This document shows positions 22,193-33,921 of a stretch of DNA of 64,000 nucleotides, piece after piece. The position numbers and the translations under genes are program-made. The stretch spans positions 43,444,645 to 43,508,644 of the forward strand of contig NC_057763.1 of assembly GCF_010389155.1 (NCBI RefSeq), in the 5' to 3' direction. The DNA is from Erigeron canadensis. Its lineage: Eukaryota; Streptophyta; Magnoliopsida; Asterales; Asteraceae. Each line of letters opens with the position of its first letter. Position 1 is the stretch's first letter. The notes under the pieces were generated by a model. That model saw only the letters and a program-made list of their open reading frames with translations, was not told the DNA's origin and ran no database searches.

Positions 22193-23845
22193 TTATGGTA
22201 TGGAACAACGTTGCAGCAGGTTAATTGATGAAGTTGGAGGCGGCATCATCATGTAATTATTATTACCATCATCAGTTGATGAAAAGTCGCTGCCAGTAAC
22301 TGAATGTTGAAGTTCCTCGTCACTACTTGTAAACGCTTGATCAAGAGTAGCCAGCCTTTCTTGGCAGTGGGTGATCTGCGGTCCTTGATATGCAGCTTGA
22401 ACGACTACTGTCGTTGTTGTTGTTGCGGGGATTGAAGTTAATCTTGCTGGATCTTGAATAGACTGCTGCTCATCATCATTCAATTCTCTCATGATAGAAC
22501 ACATGTCTTCAAAGGATAGACATGGTTGGTTTTCATCATCGAACATCATCCATTTTGGAAACTGATCATCATCGTGTTTGTAAGAGTGATTATTATTATT
22601 ACTATTATTATTATTTGCTTCAAGTGATGATAATTGTTCATCTGTTGCGCTCGTTGAAGTTAATAATGGATCTTGAATTTCTTTAGCATGATGAATAGGC
22701 ACCGTTGGAAGATTCGATTCTCCCATGATTGAAGCTATGTCTTCAACTGATAAACATAGTTGATCTGAATCCAATAACATCGAGTAGTGATTAGTATTTG
22801 CTGCTCCTCTTCATGATGATGAGTAGGGTGTTCAAGTTCTTGAGTACTACTACTGCTGCCGTGAGATAGTCTTTGTCGTTTAGGTGAAGGCGGTTGATCC
22901 TCATCATCATCTGCAGTAGGTGGCTGATTTTGATTTTGTTCTTCATTAATCTCCCCTTGTTGATCATTTTGCTTGGTACTACTAGTGTTTGAAACTGCTA
23001 GAGTCTTATTACAATAATTGTTGGATTTGCTCCCAGGCTTCTTGTATATCTTAGCTATCACCCAATCAGTTAACTGCACATATACACAAAAATAATTAGT
23101 ACTCACCCAATCAGTTAACTGCACATATACACATATTAATTAATTAATTGTATGTAATACGTACGTACCTTGGTGCCATCTTTGTCGCTTCCAGTAGGGA
23201 GATCAGGATCATTGGTGGTATACTCATGCATTAGCCATGAGGTCTTGTTATTGTTTCTGTCAAAGTATGCCAAACTTAGTTTCCTTCCAACATCCACTAC
23301 TTGTCCATTCACCACCCCCGGATCTTTAACCTTTGCATAACTCTGACTCGCGTGCCAATATCCACGCCCTTTCGTGGTCCTACTAGGGCGTTTCCCATTC
23401 GCATATCTTCGCGTTCTTGGTGTCAGAAAGTACCAATTTGCATCACATGGCTTATGTGCTGTTATCAATCAAGACACACCAATTAATATATAGTTTAATT
23501 AGATATAAAACTTGCAATCAACTAACATTCATAATTATTATCAAAAACACGTGCAAGAAATTAAACAACAATCCATCATGCATGCAAGAAAACGTACGAT
23601 CAATCAATATATGTTAATAAGTTGTACGCTAATTACTAACCTGCAGCAAGTTCTTCAGGAGTGTGGTCGTAAATATTGACCTTGTGTAGCCGGCACGGAG
23701 GGTGTGTTCCTTTTTCAATCTGCGGGATCAAGTAGTAAAGGATGATCTCTGCGTCCGTGGGACAAAAGCGGTATCCGGGTGGTAGACTATCGGCATAATC
23801 TCGGTTATTGCATGAAACTGCTACTGGACGTAGTTGTCCGTCCAT
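22193..23845 (-). CDS. NAC-domain transcription factor, with a one-base frameshift in the last exon
   Basis: Three exons, minus strand: 23845-23641, 23458-23169, and 23073-22193. NAC subdomains in order: A (LPPGYRFCPTDAEIILYYL), B (IEKGTHPPCRLHKVNIYD), C (WYFLTPRTRRYANGKRPSR then TTKGRGYW), D (VGRKLSLAYFDRNNNKTSWL), E (LTDWVIAKIYKKPG). This is a plant-specific DNA-binding nuclear factor. The C-terminal region is acidic, Asn- and Gln-rich and contains two related motifs, QLCLSVEDIASIMGE and QPCLSFEDMCSIMRE, apparently an internal duplication. As written, the frame stops at 22735; the remaining 195 codons are open one frame over. Adding one A to the AAA run at 22797-22799 would join both parts into about 458 residues. 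A sequence error or a recent lesion are both possible. Subfamily not assigned. Confidence 0.85.
23058..23134. repeat. 45-bp tandem duplication spanning the NAC intron 2 acceptor
   Basis: CACCCAATCAGTTAACTGCA followed by CATATACACA occurs at about 23059 and again 45 bases later. On the gene strand each copy gives an acceptor TGTGCAG|TTAACTGATTGGGTG, so exon 3 can start at 23073 or 23118. The longer exon adds 15 codons in frame within subdomain E. Confidence 0.9.
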
Positions 23846-23945
23846 TATTAATTAATTAGCAGTGCTATAAAGTTGATCAAATCGAATTAAAAGTTGACGC
23901 TATGCAAGAAGAAGGTTTTAGGTTTTTTGGTTTAGTTGATATGAG

Positions 23946-23996
23946 AGCTATATATCAGGATCGAATTGTGGCATATTATTGGCCTGTATATATATG
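23946..23996 (-). promoter_or_regulatory. Candidate TATA boxes of the NAC gene
   Basis: TATATAG (minus strand, about 23947-23955) and TATATATAC (about 23987-23996) lie 100 and 145 bases upstream of the ATG. Position is right for a core promoter, but AT-rich surroundings make this weak. Confidence 0.35.
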
Positions 23997-23999
23997 ATT

Positions 24000-25934
24000 T
24001 GATTTGATGTAAATGCATATATGCATGCATGTTAAATCATTTAGTTAGTTTAATTTCATGTATTTTACTCGAATTCAACTTTCCTTTATTTTAATACAAT
24101 GACGTAATTTTTACTCAATTTGTTAGAGAAAAATGTATCAATAAATGACTGTAATACGAAAGACTGTAATAACTAACTTATCATAACAAACAATATCCTA
24201 CATAGACGAGCAAGTAATTTTGATTAGATACGTGATCAATTAAATTACATTTGTAAGAGACATAAAGAAATATGACACTTCTACAATTCAATTTAGGTAT
24301 ATTACTCCGTACATTATTTATTGAGAATAACTAATATATATTCTTCTAGTAGCATAATATCATATACACGTTTCCCCTCTCACAAATCATTTAAAAATTA
24401 TTAAACATTCAGCCATGTGATTGAAATCAATGTTTAAATTTTTAAAAGATTGTGAGAGTGAAGTATGTATGATACATGCTAATAAAAGCATATTAGTTAT
24501 TCCCTTATTTATTACCATAAAATAAGTGGTCACACGCGTGCTTTCTTTTTTCTTTCTAATCTATGAAAATTGAAAATAATGACCATATCAATTATGACTT
24601 TGTGAGTACATCACTAGGTTGTATATTATGTAAAAGTAAGGGGGAGGGAGTGGTCACGGGGAATGGGTTTCCCGCTAGCAGGGTCGTGCGGGTACATCGT
24701 TGCCGGCGGTTACTCGAAGGAGAGAGGCTGAGTTTTTCGGTGAAGAACCCCGATGGGGGAAGAAGGAGAGAGAGAGAGGGAAGGAAGATAGAGAGAGGAG
24801 AGAAGTGAGGAATTGTGTGATTGGTTAAGAAATTTAGTGGGGGACCCATGCTCTTTTTATTTTTTAAAAAAATATATTAAAAATAATTTATTTCTTAACA
24901 TCTCTACCTTTTCACTATAAAAAAGCAACTTTTTAACACAACTACTACAATTTCTTCAGCAAATTTATAAAAAATGGATCCAAAAAATAAATAAAAGAAG
25001 TCCCTTCTTCAAAATTACTGGAGATCGTTTGTTTAATTAATTTCGGTTTCTTTTTTCTTTTATCTATTTCGGATTTTTTTTCTTTTTAGGAAATGTGTGT
25101 TTTTTTAAGTATTGTAATGTTATTTGTTTAATTTTTAATGAATGTTTTATATAGTTTTTGAAATTATATAGGATTAAAAATAAATGATGAGGTGGAGAGT
25201 GGGAGAAAGTGACGCCAGTGATTTGGAGAAGATGGGAGGAGATTGAGAAAAATTCAGGTGTAAAGTTTTTATTAGTTAGTGTCGGGGGGGGGGGGGGATG
25301 GTTGACCACTTCCTCTCCCCTAAAATCGAGAAAGTTGGTTGCTAGTTTATTATTGTTATTTTACATTATCTCTAGGAACGTCTTTATACATCAATAAATT
25401 GTTATATCATATATTTATAAATCTTTAAAATGCTTACATATTTTTTTAAAAATTTTGTTTTACCCCCAACTATACAAACATCTTTAAATATTCTTGCATC
25501 TATATACAAACAAAATAATAGTATTAGAGATAGCCTAAGGACATACGTCAAAAAATCTTTAATTTTAGACAAACTTCAATTGCAAAAAATATTCATAGAC
25601 AGCTAAAGACACCTAAAAACACCTCATTGAAGATAGTTTATAAGCAGATTGCATTATATTAGTTGCTACATATGGAGAGTATATATCACTACCATACTGG
25701 TCAAGGCGAACAACTTTATATCCATACAAAGGATTCAATTTCCAGTTCAAATTTCTAATTTAAATCTATATAAATATTTCATTGAAAAGATATAGTAATT
25801 TGAATAGATGTAGAAGGTAAACAGGCAACAAGCTGCGTCTTCATACCTTTTTTATATAGCAAACTAAAACATTTAAAATTTAAAAACTACATTTATAGAT
25901 CGTGCTATCATAATAGTACTATGAAAAATGGTTT
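24000..25934. other. Gene-poor intergenic DNA
   Basis: A GC- and GA-rich island at 24640-24830 (GAGAGAGAG runs, overlapping ORFs on both strands with no family features) and a run of 14 G at 25284-25297. Otherwise AT-rich with no gene seen. Confidence 0.5.
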
Positions 25935-26160
25935 CTTGTCTACTGCAACTACCAAATGCTTTCTTTATATGTAACATATTTAAATTTGGGTTAAAAAGTA
26001 TTATTGGGTTAACAGAGTTTTTGTTTTTCCATAAATTTGTTAACTATCAGTTAATTGTGTAAAATGTAGATAGACAAATGCCCATTTTTGTACTAGTGTG
26101 TATTAGTAGGAATATTATATCTTTAATTATGAAAACATAACTAGGAACTGACCTATTAAT
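25935..26160. repeat. Dispersed repeat, second copy of the DnaJ intron repeat
   Basis: Collinear with 1558-1800: CTGCAACTACCAAATGCTTT, then GGGTTAAAAAGTATTATTGG, then TTAGTAGGAATATTA. Same orientation. Confidence 0.6.
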
Positions 26161-28285
26161 ATTTATTTAGCTGGCACCCTTTCATTAATATATGCTAAAT
26201 ATTTTCCCCACATCACCAACTACAGCTATGTCTGAGTCAGTAAAGATATAATGCCACGGTTCTCTTGACTGCTCTTCAAGCTTTTCCTCTAAAAAGCTTG
26301 CAAAAATTAAAAGGCAGTTGCTAAAGTAAAAACAAGATGATATTATAGGAATTTGTCTAATCAAAGCATAAGTAAAAAGGCAAATTGGTTGAGTAATGAG
26401 ATTGAATCAAAACCGAACTTCTTTTTGCAGTAACTCTTTTATGATCATAAATATTGTGTGTTTATGATTATAAATATTACATTATGTTAATACTTAATAT
26501 AACAATAATATCATCTCTTATATAGAATTAGTGTGACTTTCAACCCGTTTGGCCTGTTTCCTTTTAAGCTTCTCTTTACACATTTGACATCTAAGTATCA
26601 CAAGTGATCAATTCATACTAAGAATATCGATATAAAGGTGCCACTTATATCGACATATCATTAAGTATGTTCTATATACATGAAACCTGATATATTTATA
26701 GCATGGTGTGGTGATATTCAGGTCTTCTAAGAAATCAGACAGATTGAATTTAGAAGAGGGGCCGATATGAACTAATAGTATGTGCCCTTACAATGTAAGA
26801 CCTGATTCTTAATTAGTAGCATCAACTTTCGAGTAAATAATTACCATAAATAGGATATACCGCCACGGCGCCACCCTATTTCTCTTTAGAGGAAGCATCA
26901 TGAATACACCTGAGTGACTTTTGACCCATTACATTTTTAGCTAAATTTGCAATTTGATCCTTTTGATCTGGTAGAGATAATAGATAACCAAAACTGAGTC
27001 ATATTATCAAATTGGTCCACATTGTGCCCATAAACAAGGATAGATAAAAGGCGACCCAAATGCACCAAGGCATATTACTTCCTCTATCGAATGCTCTGGG
27101 ATTTGGCCGGTCTCAACCGCTAATATTGGTCTGCTTTTGACAAATAATTTGTAGCATGGAATTGCAACTTCCGATCATTTACAAAATAGAACTTTGATTT
27201 GGAAAGCCTTGACCAGCTGCAGGTCCAAAAACAAGGTGATCGAACATTTGTTTTCTATATAACGTAATATAATTATTTTTGTTAAAATTTTCAGGTGTTA
27301 GACCATCCACAACAAGGATATCCATAGGAAATTTGTGGTGACATTAAGGGTGTTTGTAAAAAGACTATTGATGTGGTGGTGACATGAAGGATGTCCATCC
27401 ATGGTTATTTGTAGATAAGAATTGTGAAGGATGAAGAGAAATAAAGGTAAAAGACAAAAGTTACTTTGGAATTTATATAGTTGTTTGTAAGAAGGATGAA
27501 TATATTATTGTTGTGAGTAAAAAGTGTTTGTGGTAAGGATGGATGAAAAGCTGATGTAACATGTTGATTAAGATGTTTGTTAGAAGAATAACCTAAACTG
27601 ATGCGGATAGCCTTACACTTACTTTCTGGTATTTGTAGATAGAGACGAACAAAATCAAACCAGAAAATCAACAAATGAAAAGACAAATAAAATCAAATTG
27701 TCATAAATAGAAACCAAACTGATTACAAATAAAAAGTTCATTTTTAAATTTTATGATAAAAATACAACAATTTCATACATACTAAAATAATTCATAAGTA
27801 TGTTATTAGTAAAACTTTTAATTTAATGGCACAAAATAAATCGACCAAAAGGTACATAGACGTTAAAAAGGGTAGAATGGGTATTCAACTTTGAGAATGT
27901 TTACCAAACAATGTCACAATGACCGTCATCGTCCATATTTCTTGCATAAGTCAGTCATGTGTTTCGCTTGTGTTCTCGAGTTTATATGTAAAGGAAGAGG
28001 AAAGAAGAGAAGAGAGATGAATGGAAGAGAATGAGTGCATTTTCCTTTCATTCAAATCATCCCAAAAGTGGGAAAAAAATATCTTATACAAATTCTATAG
28101 AATTTTCCTTCCAAATCCTTTCCCTTCTTTTCTCTTCTTCTCTTAAATAAAACTCAAGAACCTAAATTTTTTTTAAAATCTTTCACAATTTTTTCTTTTC
28201 CGTTCAAAACAAAACTAAGAACATACCTAAATGATACGGATTAAAATATAAACTCATACCAAGAATAATAAAGTTATCAATCAAG
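26161..28285. other. Intergenic DNA and GIF upstream region
   Basis: 26161-27300 has no gene I recognise. 27300-27620 is rich in GGATG and GTTTGTRG motifs like small MITEs of the CCATCCACAA type. 27970-28285 is GA- then CT-rich and probably contains the GIF promoter and 5' UTR. Confidence 0.4.
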
Positions 28286-30010
28286 ATGAAACAGCAGAGT
28301 CAGAGCCAAACAATGATGCCAAATCAGATGTTGATGACACCTTCTGCTTTCCCCCCTTCAAATATTACTACTGACCAGATTCAAAAGGTTATTATTTTCT
28401 TTTCCTTTTTGCTCTCTTTTTTTATAATAAAAAAAAAATTGTTAATTCGGTGAAATATTGATTTGGGTATTTAGGGGTTTTGTTATTTGTGATGAAAGTT
28501 GTATGCTTTTTGATTTTTTAGACTGAAAGTTGTTTACTTTATGATTTATTGGATCAAAGTTAATTACTTAATTAGGGTTTTATTTTTAATCAATTAACTT
28601 GCTATTCTAATATATGTTTTTGTGACCTGAATTGTATTATGATTTTATATTTATCTTTTTGGGATAGTTTTATCAATTTCAAAAATGTAAGAACACTGCT
28701 GTTTGGTTTTGGACATGGAAATGTATGTTATTCTAACCTAGTTTGATATTCGTGATTAAAAGAAACATCGAATGATCAGATATCGATCTTATGAATGAAT
28801 AATGATGCTGAATAAGTTGGGACATTGCTTATTGGACCCGAAATAGAAGATTCTTACTTATGTTATTCTCTGCTAAACAGTTTAAAATCATACCTTGTTC
28901 TAAGTAATATTGACTTTGTTTATTTGTTGATTCTGCTTGTTGTTTTGAATTTGAATTTACAGTTCCTTGATGAGAACAAGCAATTAATTTTAGCAATAAT
29001 GAACAACCAAAACGTTGGAAAGCTTGCTGAATGTGCACAGTGAGCAACTAACTCTGTTATCATGTTATCAGTATATTTATCTTTATACCGAACTTGATTT
29101 TAATAATTTTGGTTGTATGTTATAGATATCAGGCTCTGCTCCAAAAGAATTTGATGTATTTAGCTGCCATTGCCGATGCTCAGCCACCAACACCTACGGG
29201 AGGACCTGCCATCTCATCTCAGGTCTTTTTTTATAATCTAAACAGTTATATAAAGTAGTATTTGGGTTTGTCTTCTGAACATACTAATTGGATGTGAGGT
29301 TGCAATTCTTTGATGAATTTCATTTCTGAGTTTTATAGCAGCTGCAACAAAGAACAAACCTGCTTTGCTAGACTTATATTTTATCTTCAAAAAATGTTCT
29401 CAAAATTTTGGGTTTTTTTTTTCTTTTTTCAGAAATGGATTTTCTTAAGGGTCATTCACGTAGTAAGAATCCGTCAATTACTGAAACGTCTATTTCTCTT
29501 TAATATCTGATTGTTTCAACTTCAAATGGTAAAAACACATAAACGATTGTTTTTCTCGACTTATGGACTGTTTATTTACAACCAATGAGTATATATATTT
29601 TTTACTCTATATCACATAATCACTCGCCAAACGCTCAAACCATGTTCTTACAAATGATCGCTTATGAATTTGGTTTTACGAGTATCTTCTCATAACAGCA
29701 GATGAGCCCACTTCAACATCCGGGAATTGCTCAGCAAGGAGGATTTTTCATGCAACAGCATCCTCAGGCAGCTGTCATGGCTCAACAACCTTCGGGCTTT
29801 CCACAACAAATGCCCGCTATGCAGTTCAATAATAGCCCACAAGTTATCCAACCTCAGATGGGCGTTAGGTCTGGTGTGCCAAGTGGGGTGCCACCAAGCT
29901 CAGCCGCTAGTGATATCTGGAGAGGAAGTATGCCCGATAGTGGTGCTGCAGATGGTGCTGGTAAGGATAGTCATGGTGGTGCGACTGGTGGGTCTGAAGA
30001 AGGGAAGTAA
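28286..30010 (+). CDS. GIF: GRF-interacting factor (GIF2/GIF3-like, SSXT domain)
   Basis: Four coding exons: 28286-28387, 28963-29039, 29126-29222, 29702-30010 (or from 29699), giving 194 or 195 residues. The SNH/SSXT domain is complete: NITTDQIQK, FLDENKQLILAIMNNQNVGK, LAECAQYQALLQKNLMYLAA, then IADAQPP. The C-terminal half is Gln-, Met- and Gly-rich (MQQHPQAAVMAQQPSGFPQQ), ending GGATGGSEEGK. GIF proteins are nuclear co-activators that bind growth-regulating factors and SWI/SNF remodellers to promote cell proliferation in leaves and flowers. NITTDQIQKF and LAECAQYQALLQ favour the GIF2/3 branch over AN3/GIF1. Phases agree at every junction. Exon 4 begins at a tandem acceptor, AACAGCAG|ATG. 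Confidence 0.92.
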
Positions 30011-30127
30011 TAAAAACAGTTGAATTGTATGCATGGATGTGGATTAGTAGGTCTCTATTATGGTAGAACTAGACTAGAAGCTTAATCTGTGACCTTTAGC
30101 CAAGCTCATGAGCATTGAACTTATGTA

Positions 30128-30145
30128 GTGTGTGTGTGTGTGTGT
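30128..30145. repeat. (GT)n microsatellite in the GIF 3' UTR
   Basis: About nine GT units, 118 bases after the stop codon. Confidence 0.85.
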
Positions 30146-30818
30146 ACTATGTGTATTTTAGGAAAGACCATTCTTTCTGTTGTAGAGAATGTATGAAAGT
30201 ATGCGTGCTGCTTTCATAAATAATTTTGGTGTATTGATTTAGGTAAAACATTAAGAGATGTTAAACTACAGTTTAGCTGTGCAGAGTTGTAAGGGTCTTT
30301 TCCAAATGGGAAATGATAAATCTTCATACCAAGTTAGGCTAATAATTAACCTAAAACTAGATTTCAGTGGTCAGGAAGATTTATGGGCTATTATTAGAAT
30401 TTTATCATTTTCTTTTCCAAATTTCACCAATAATTTCAATTACCCTTTAGTTGTACTTCATTATCGTATTTCTTATAAAATTTAGAGTTAATTACTGAAA
30501 TGGTACCTAACATTTGGGTCATATTACTAGCTTCATATCTTTCCTTTCGAAATTATGCTGATCATACCCAACGTATGCAAATCTCCACTCGGACCATACT
30601 GGAGGCCAACGCCGTCCAATGGCCGTTAAAACCTCCCCGCGTGACTTGCACGTGAGGGGTAAAGATGTAATATCGTGTTTTAATGTTTCATAATTATTGA
30701 AATGGTACCTAACGTTTGCACGATATTGCTGGTTTCATACCTAATGTTTCTTAATTATTTAAATAGTACCTAATATTTAGTTATTAATGTTTTTTTTTTT
30801 ACTTTTTTGTATTTTTTT
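30146..30818. other. GIF 3' flank and repeat-like intergenic DNA
   Basis: 30490-30780 contains the phrase GAAATGGTACCTAACRTTTG twice (about 30498 and 30698), a duplicated motif of the kind seen in dispersed plant repeats. No gene. Confidence 0.45.
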
Positions 30819-31418
30819 AATTTGTTTTATTTTTCTTTTATAAAAATTATCTAAAACTTATTACAATTTAATGAAAATAGTCAAAATGCATTTATAATCT
30901 ACTAAAAAAAATACCAAATAGATATTTCATAGCAAAATATAAGTTTTAAAGTTCACGAATAACCAAAAATAGCAACAGAGTATCAAAAAAATAATTTTAA
31001 ATAAATTTAAAATTCTCTCTTTTTTTTTAAATATCGAAAATACTGCAACGGTAATACCAGAATTATCTACGAATACCAGAAATATCGGCTGGTATTTACA
31101 GAATTTAAAATATTGCTTTAAGCTTCTTGTTGCAGATACTGACTTGTATTTCTGGTGGTATATTCCATTGTATTACCATTGCGGTATTTCCGGTATTTTA
31201 AAAATAAAAAAAAAATTCCTCGCAAATTTTTTTTAAATTGTTTTTATAATACTTTATTGCTATTTTTGGTTATTCGTGAACTTTAAAACTTATATTTTGT
31301 TATGAAATACCTATTTGGAAATTCTTTTTTGTTAGTGGATTATAAGTGCATTTTGACTATTTTCTTTAAATTGTAATAAGTTTTGGATAATTTTTATAAA
31401 AGAAAAATAAAACAAATT
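30819..31418. repeat. 600-bp foldback with arms of about 280 bp
   Basis: 30819-30975 is the inverted complement of 31257-31418 with high identity (e.g. AGTTTTAAAGTTCACGAATA against TATTCGTGAACTTTAAAACT). Pairing continues inward at lower identity: GTAATACCAGA and related GGTATT/AATACC motifs near 31030-31090 pair with 31140-31200, leaving a loop of only a few tens of bases near 31110. No ORF of note. Confidence 0.85.
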
Positions 31419-31869
31419 TATTTGGCCATTGAAGTAATTAATGACTCATTAGTAAAGTTTTTGATTTTAGAGTTACATTTGTTTGGCCAAATGAAGTTGC
31501 CAATAAGGTTTTTGATTTTGGAGTTTACTACGCTAAGGAATGACATAGTTTGTTTTGTTTTGTTTTTTTTTTTAATGATTTGTACGTTAATTTGTACAGC
31601 TTTATTTTAAAGATTTATATTAATTACTATTATACTATATTATTATTATTATATTATAATATAATATTGTAATGTACAAATCATATAACAATAAATTAAA
31701 GATATACCATAGTTTGGAAATGAATCCAAACCTTATTAGATGAAAACCAAAAGATCAAGAAGTACAAGCAAATGAACACCGTACGATATATGATAACACA
31801 AACATTAATCTTAGCTAGATATTTTTGTTCATATATATATATATAAGTATACAATGACCAATATTATTG
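31419..31869. other. AT-rich intergenic DNA between convergent GIF and DC1 genes
   Basis: Includes two imperfect copies of TTTTTGATTTTRGAGTTWC (31458 and 31511) and a TTA/TAT-rich tract. No gene. Confidence 0.5.
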
Positions 31870-32595
31870 CTAGTAATGATAGCAATGATAATGATTGCAC
31901 CCGCTGATGGTATCAAGAATCGTTTGGTTCGACCTCATCTGAATCTGTGTCTTAATCATTTCGAGCTGCAACTTCATTGCATCCGTCATCTCGGGTTTTT
32001 CTGTGACTGTGGCAGAAACACACTTAACGTGCATACCATAATCACACCCCGACTTACAAACGTACATACAATTCTTCTGTGAGATGGCACGTCTACAAAC
32101 ATCACATTCAAACCTTTCATATTTATTCACGTGAAGTAAAGAAAGCTCGTGTTGATGATCTTCTCGTTTAGCTACTTGTGGCAAACTAACGCAGCACTCC
32201 ACATGTGCGTCATAGCCACAAGTATCACAACGATACAAGGGACTTTTGGAGTCGCAGCGTGTACCACACACGTCACACCAACATTCAAGACTAGAGTCGT
32301 AAGGTGGCTTGGAAAGATATCGCAACAAGTGGTTCGGGTGTGCTTTGTGGGTGATTTGTTTTGGGGGTGGAGTAGAGCTGCTGGTTTTGGACTTTACCTT
32401 ATGTGCATTATTATTATTATTATTATTATTGAAACATTGTTGGTGAAGGAAAAATTTGCAAGGGCGACATGAGAATATAGGGGTGTTACTACAAGGAAAG
32501 TTGCAGCTTGAACAAATAATCAGTTGTGAACCTGATTCCAAGCTTTTATGAAAAGAAAGTGAGTGTTTGTGACTCAAGTGATCATACCTTTCCAT
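31870..32595 (-). CDS. DC1 (cysteine/histidine-rich C1) domain protein
   Basis: Single-exon ORF of 241 residues starting MERYDHLSHKHSLSFHK. Three C1-like zinc modules: residues about 10-55 (HKHSLSFHK ... CSSCNFPCSN ... CRPCKFFLHQQC), 86-134 (HPNHLL ... CDVCGTRCDSKSPLYRCDTC ... DAHVEC) and 147-192 (HQHELSLL ... CDVCRRAISQ ... CKSGCDYGMHVKC). Between modules 1 and 2 is an Asn run encoded by an ATT/AAT microsatellite (about 32409-32432). DC1 proteins are a large plant family linked to hormone and defence signalling; biochemical function is mostly unproven. The C-terminal 45 residues are helical and then polar. The frame is intact. Confidence 0.92.
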   Translation of the reverse strand: MERYDHLSHKHSLSFHKSLESGSQLIICSSCNFPCSNTPIFSCRPCKFFLHQQCFNNNNNNNNAHKVKSKTSSSTPPPKQITHKAHPNHLLRYLSKPPYDSSLECWCDVCGTRCDSKSPLYRCDTCGYDAHVECCVSLPQVAKREDHQHELSLLHVNKYERFECDVCRRAISQKNCMYVCKSGCDYGMHVKCVSATVTEKPEMTDAMKLQLEMIKTQIQMRSNQTILDTISGCNHYHCYHY

Positions 32596-32732
32596 ATATA
32601 CGTATCTTTTGTTAGTTAATTAATTTGCAATTGGTTGATCAGGCCCTTCAAATTCACTGAAAGAATGCTTAATTTGTATATATATACTACTTAATAAAAA
32701 AAAGGGGTACAAATGAAGGAAGGAAAACTAAG

Positions 32733-32741
32733 CTATTTATA
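32733..32741 (-). promoter_or_regulatory. Candidate TATA box of the DC1 gene
   Basis: TATAAATAG on the minus strand, about 140 bases upstream of the DC1 start codon. A good match to the plant consensus. Confidence 0.5.
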
Positions 32742-33014
32742 CATATTAAGTATTGCTAGCTATTGCTATGCTATAAGTCAATAACTAAACAAATGGACAC
32801 AAACATATGCAGCAAAGTCCACGTTATCCTCCATGATACTCCTCCAATAAACCGGCCGTTAATCTTGAACAAATCAACCAACTATGAACTACAGTATATA
32901 TATATATGTCTATATATATGATGTGCTCCACATTGCTTGTTAATATATTCCAACCTCCATATTTCAACATTCATGCACATACTATTGACTTTCGAGTTTG
33001 TTTTTTACACATTA

Positions 33015-33420
33015 AATATGTTTGAAAAAAGTGAATGTCCGTTAATAAATATGTATAAACTAAATTAAATAGCAACGTTGTTTGTTTCATGTAGGGAATA
33101 AGCAGTTTGGAAAAGAAAAACATTCATAAGTGACCACTTTATTTAATAAATCACCATATAAAACAAAATTACCTTTTATAACATTTTTTGGTAATAAGAC
33201 AATTAGTTATCAAGTTTATAAAGTTAAAATTATGTCAATTTAAATTAAAAAAAAAAAAAAACGAGTTGCAGAACCAACCTATGATTTAAATTAACCTTCA
33301 AGGTTACCACGTGAGACCATGACCAACCGTGACCCGTGAACAAAACTCGATTATCAACATTGTAATTGCAATATTATGATTTATGAGGCGTATCTATCAA
33401 ATTACAAGCTAAAAAAATTA
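33015..33420. repeat. Duplicated block upstream of DC1, copy A
   Basis: Contains AATATGTATAAACTAAATTA, TTGTTTGTTTCATGTAGGGA, AACCTATGATTTAAATTAAC and CGTGAACAAAACTCGATTAT in this order. All recur in order at 34238-35210. Confidence 0.8.
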
Positions 33421-33921
33421 AATTAACTAATTAAGGAAAGAATGTTAAGTGCATAGTCGTCGGAGACTTTGTATGATATGATGTGAACTAAACACACTTC
33501 ATGTGTCCCCCCTTACATGTCAAAATCAGATTAATCTACTAGTATAATTATGAGACGAGTATTATATTTATCTTTATTTTTTGTATGGACTTAAACTTTT
33601 CATATACTTATAACAGAAAGCTTACACTTATTTTATATAAAGAATATAAGAAAAAGTGTATAATAAAAAAATGTTCATTTTGAAAAGAAAAAAAAAAGTA
33701 GTAATTTTATGGTTTCTGGATGGTGAACCATAAACCATATGTACATATAGTCTGTATTACTCGTAGCATGAGTTATGAAGTCTTAGACATTGGGATTGGG
33801 CTGGATTAATATGGTCAAACTCTTTTGGTCATATTCGGTGTATGTTCAAGCCCATATATTATCCAACTGTAATCTTGGTTTCTGCCACATGTAGTTAGCC
33901 ACTAGCCCACTAGTAATATTA

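Noticed and set aside
24563..24849. Overlapping ORFs of 81 and 85 residues on both strands
   Set aside because: Produced by a GC- and GA-rich low-complexity island; no family features on either strand.
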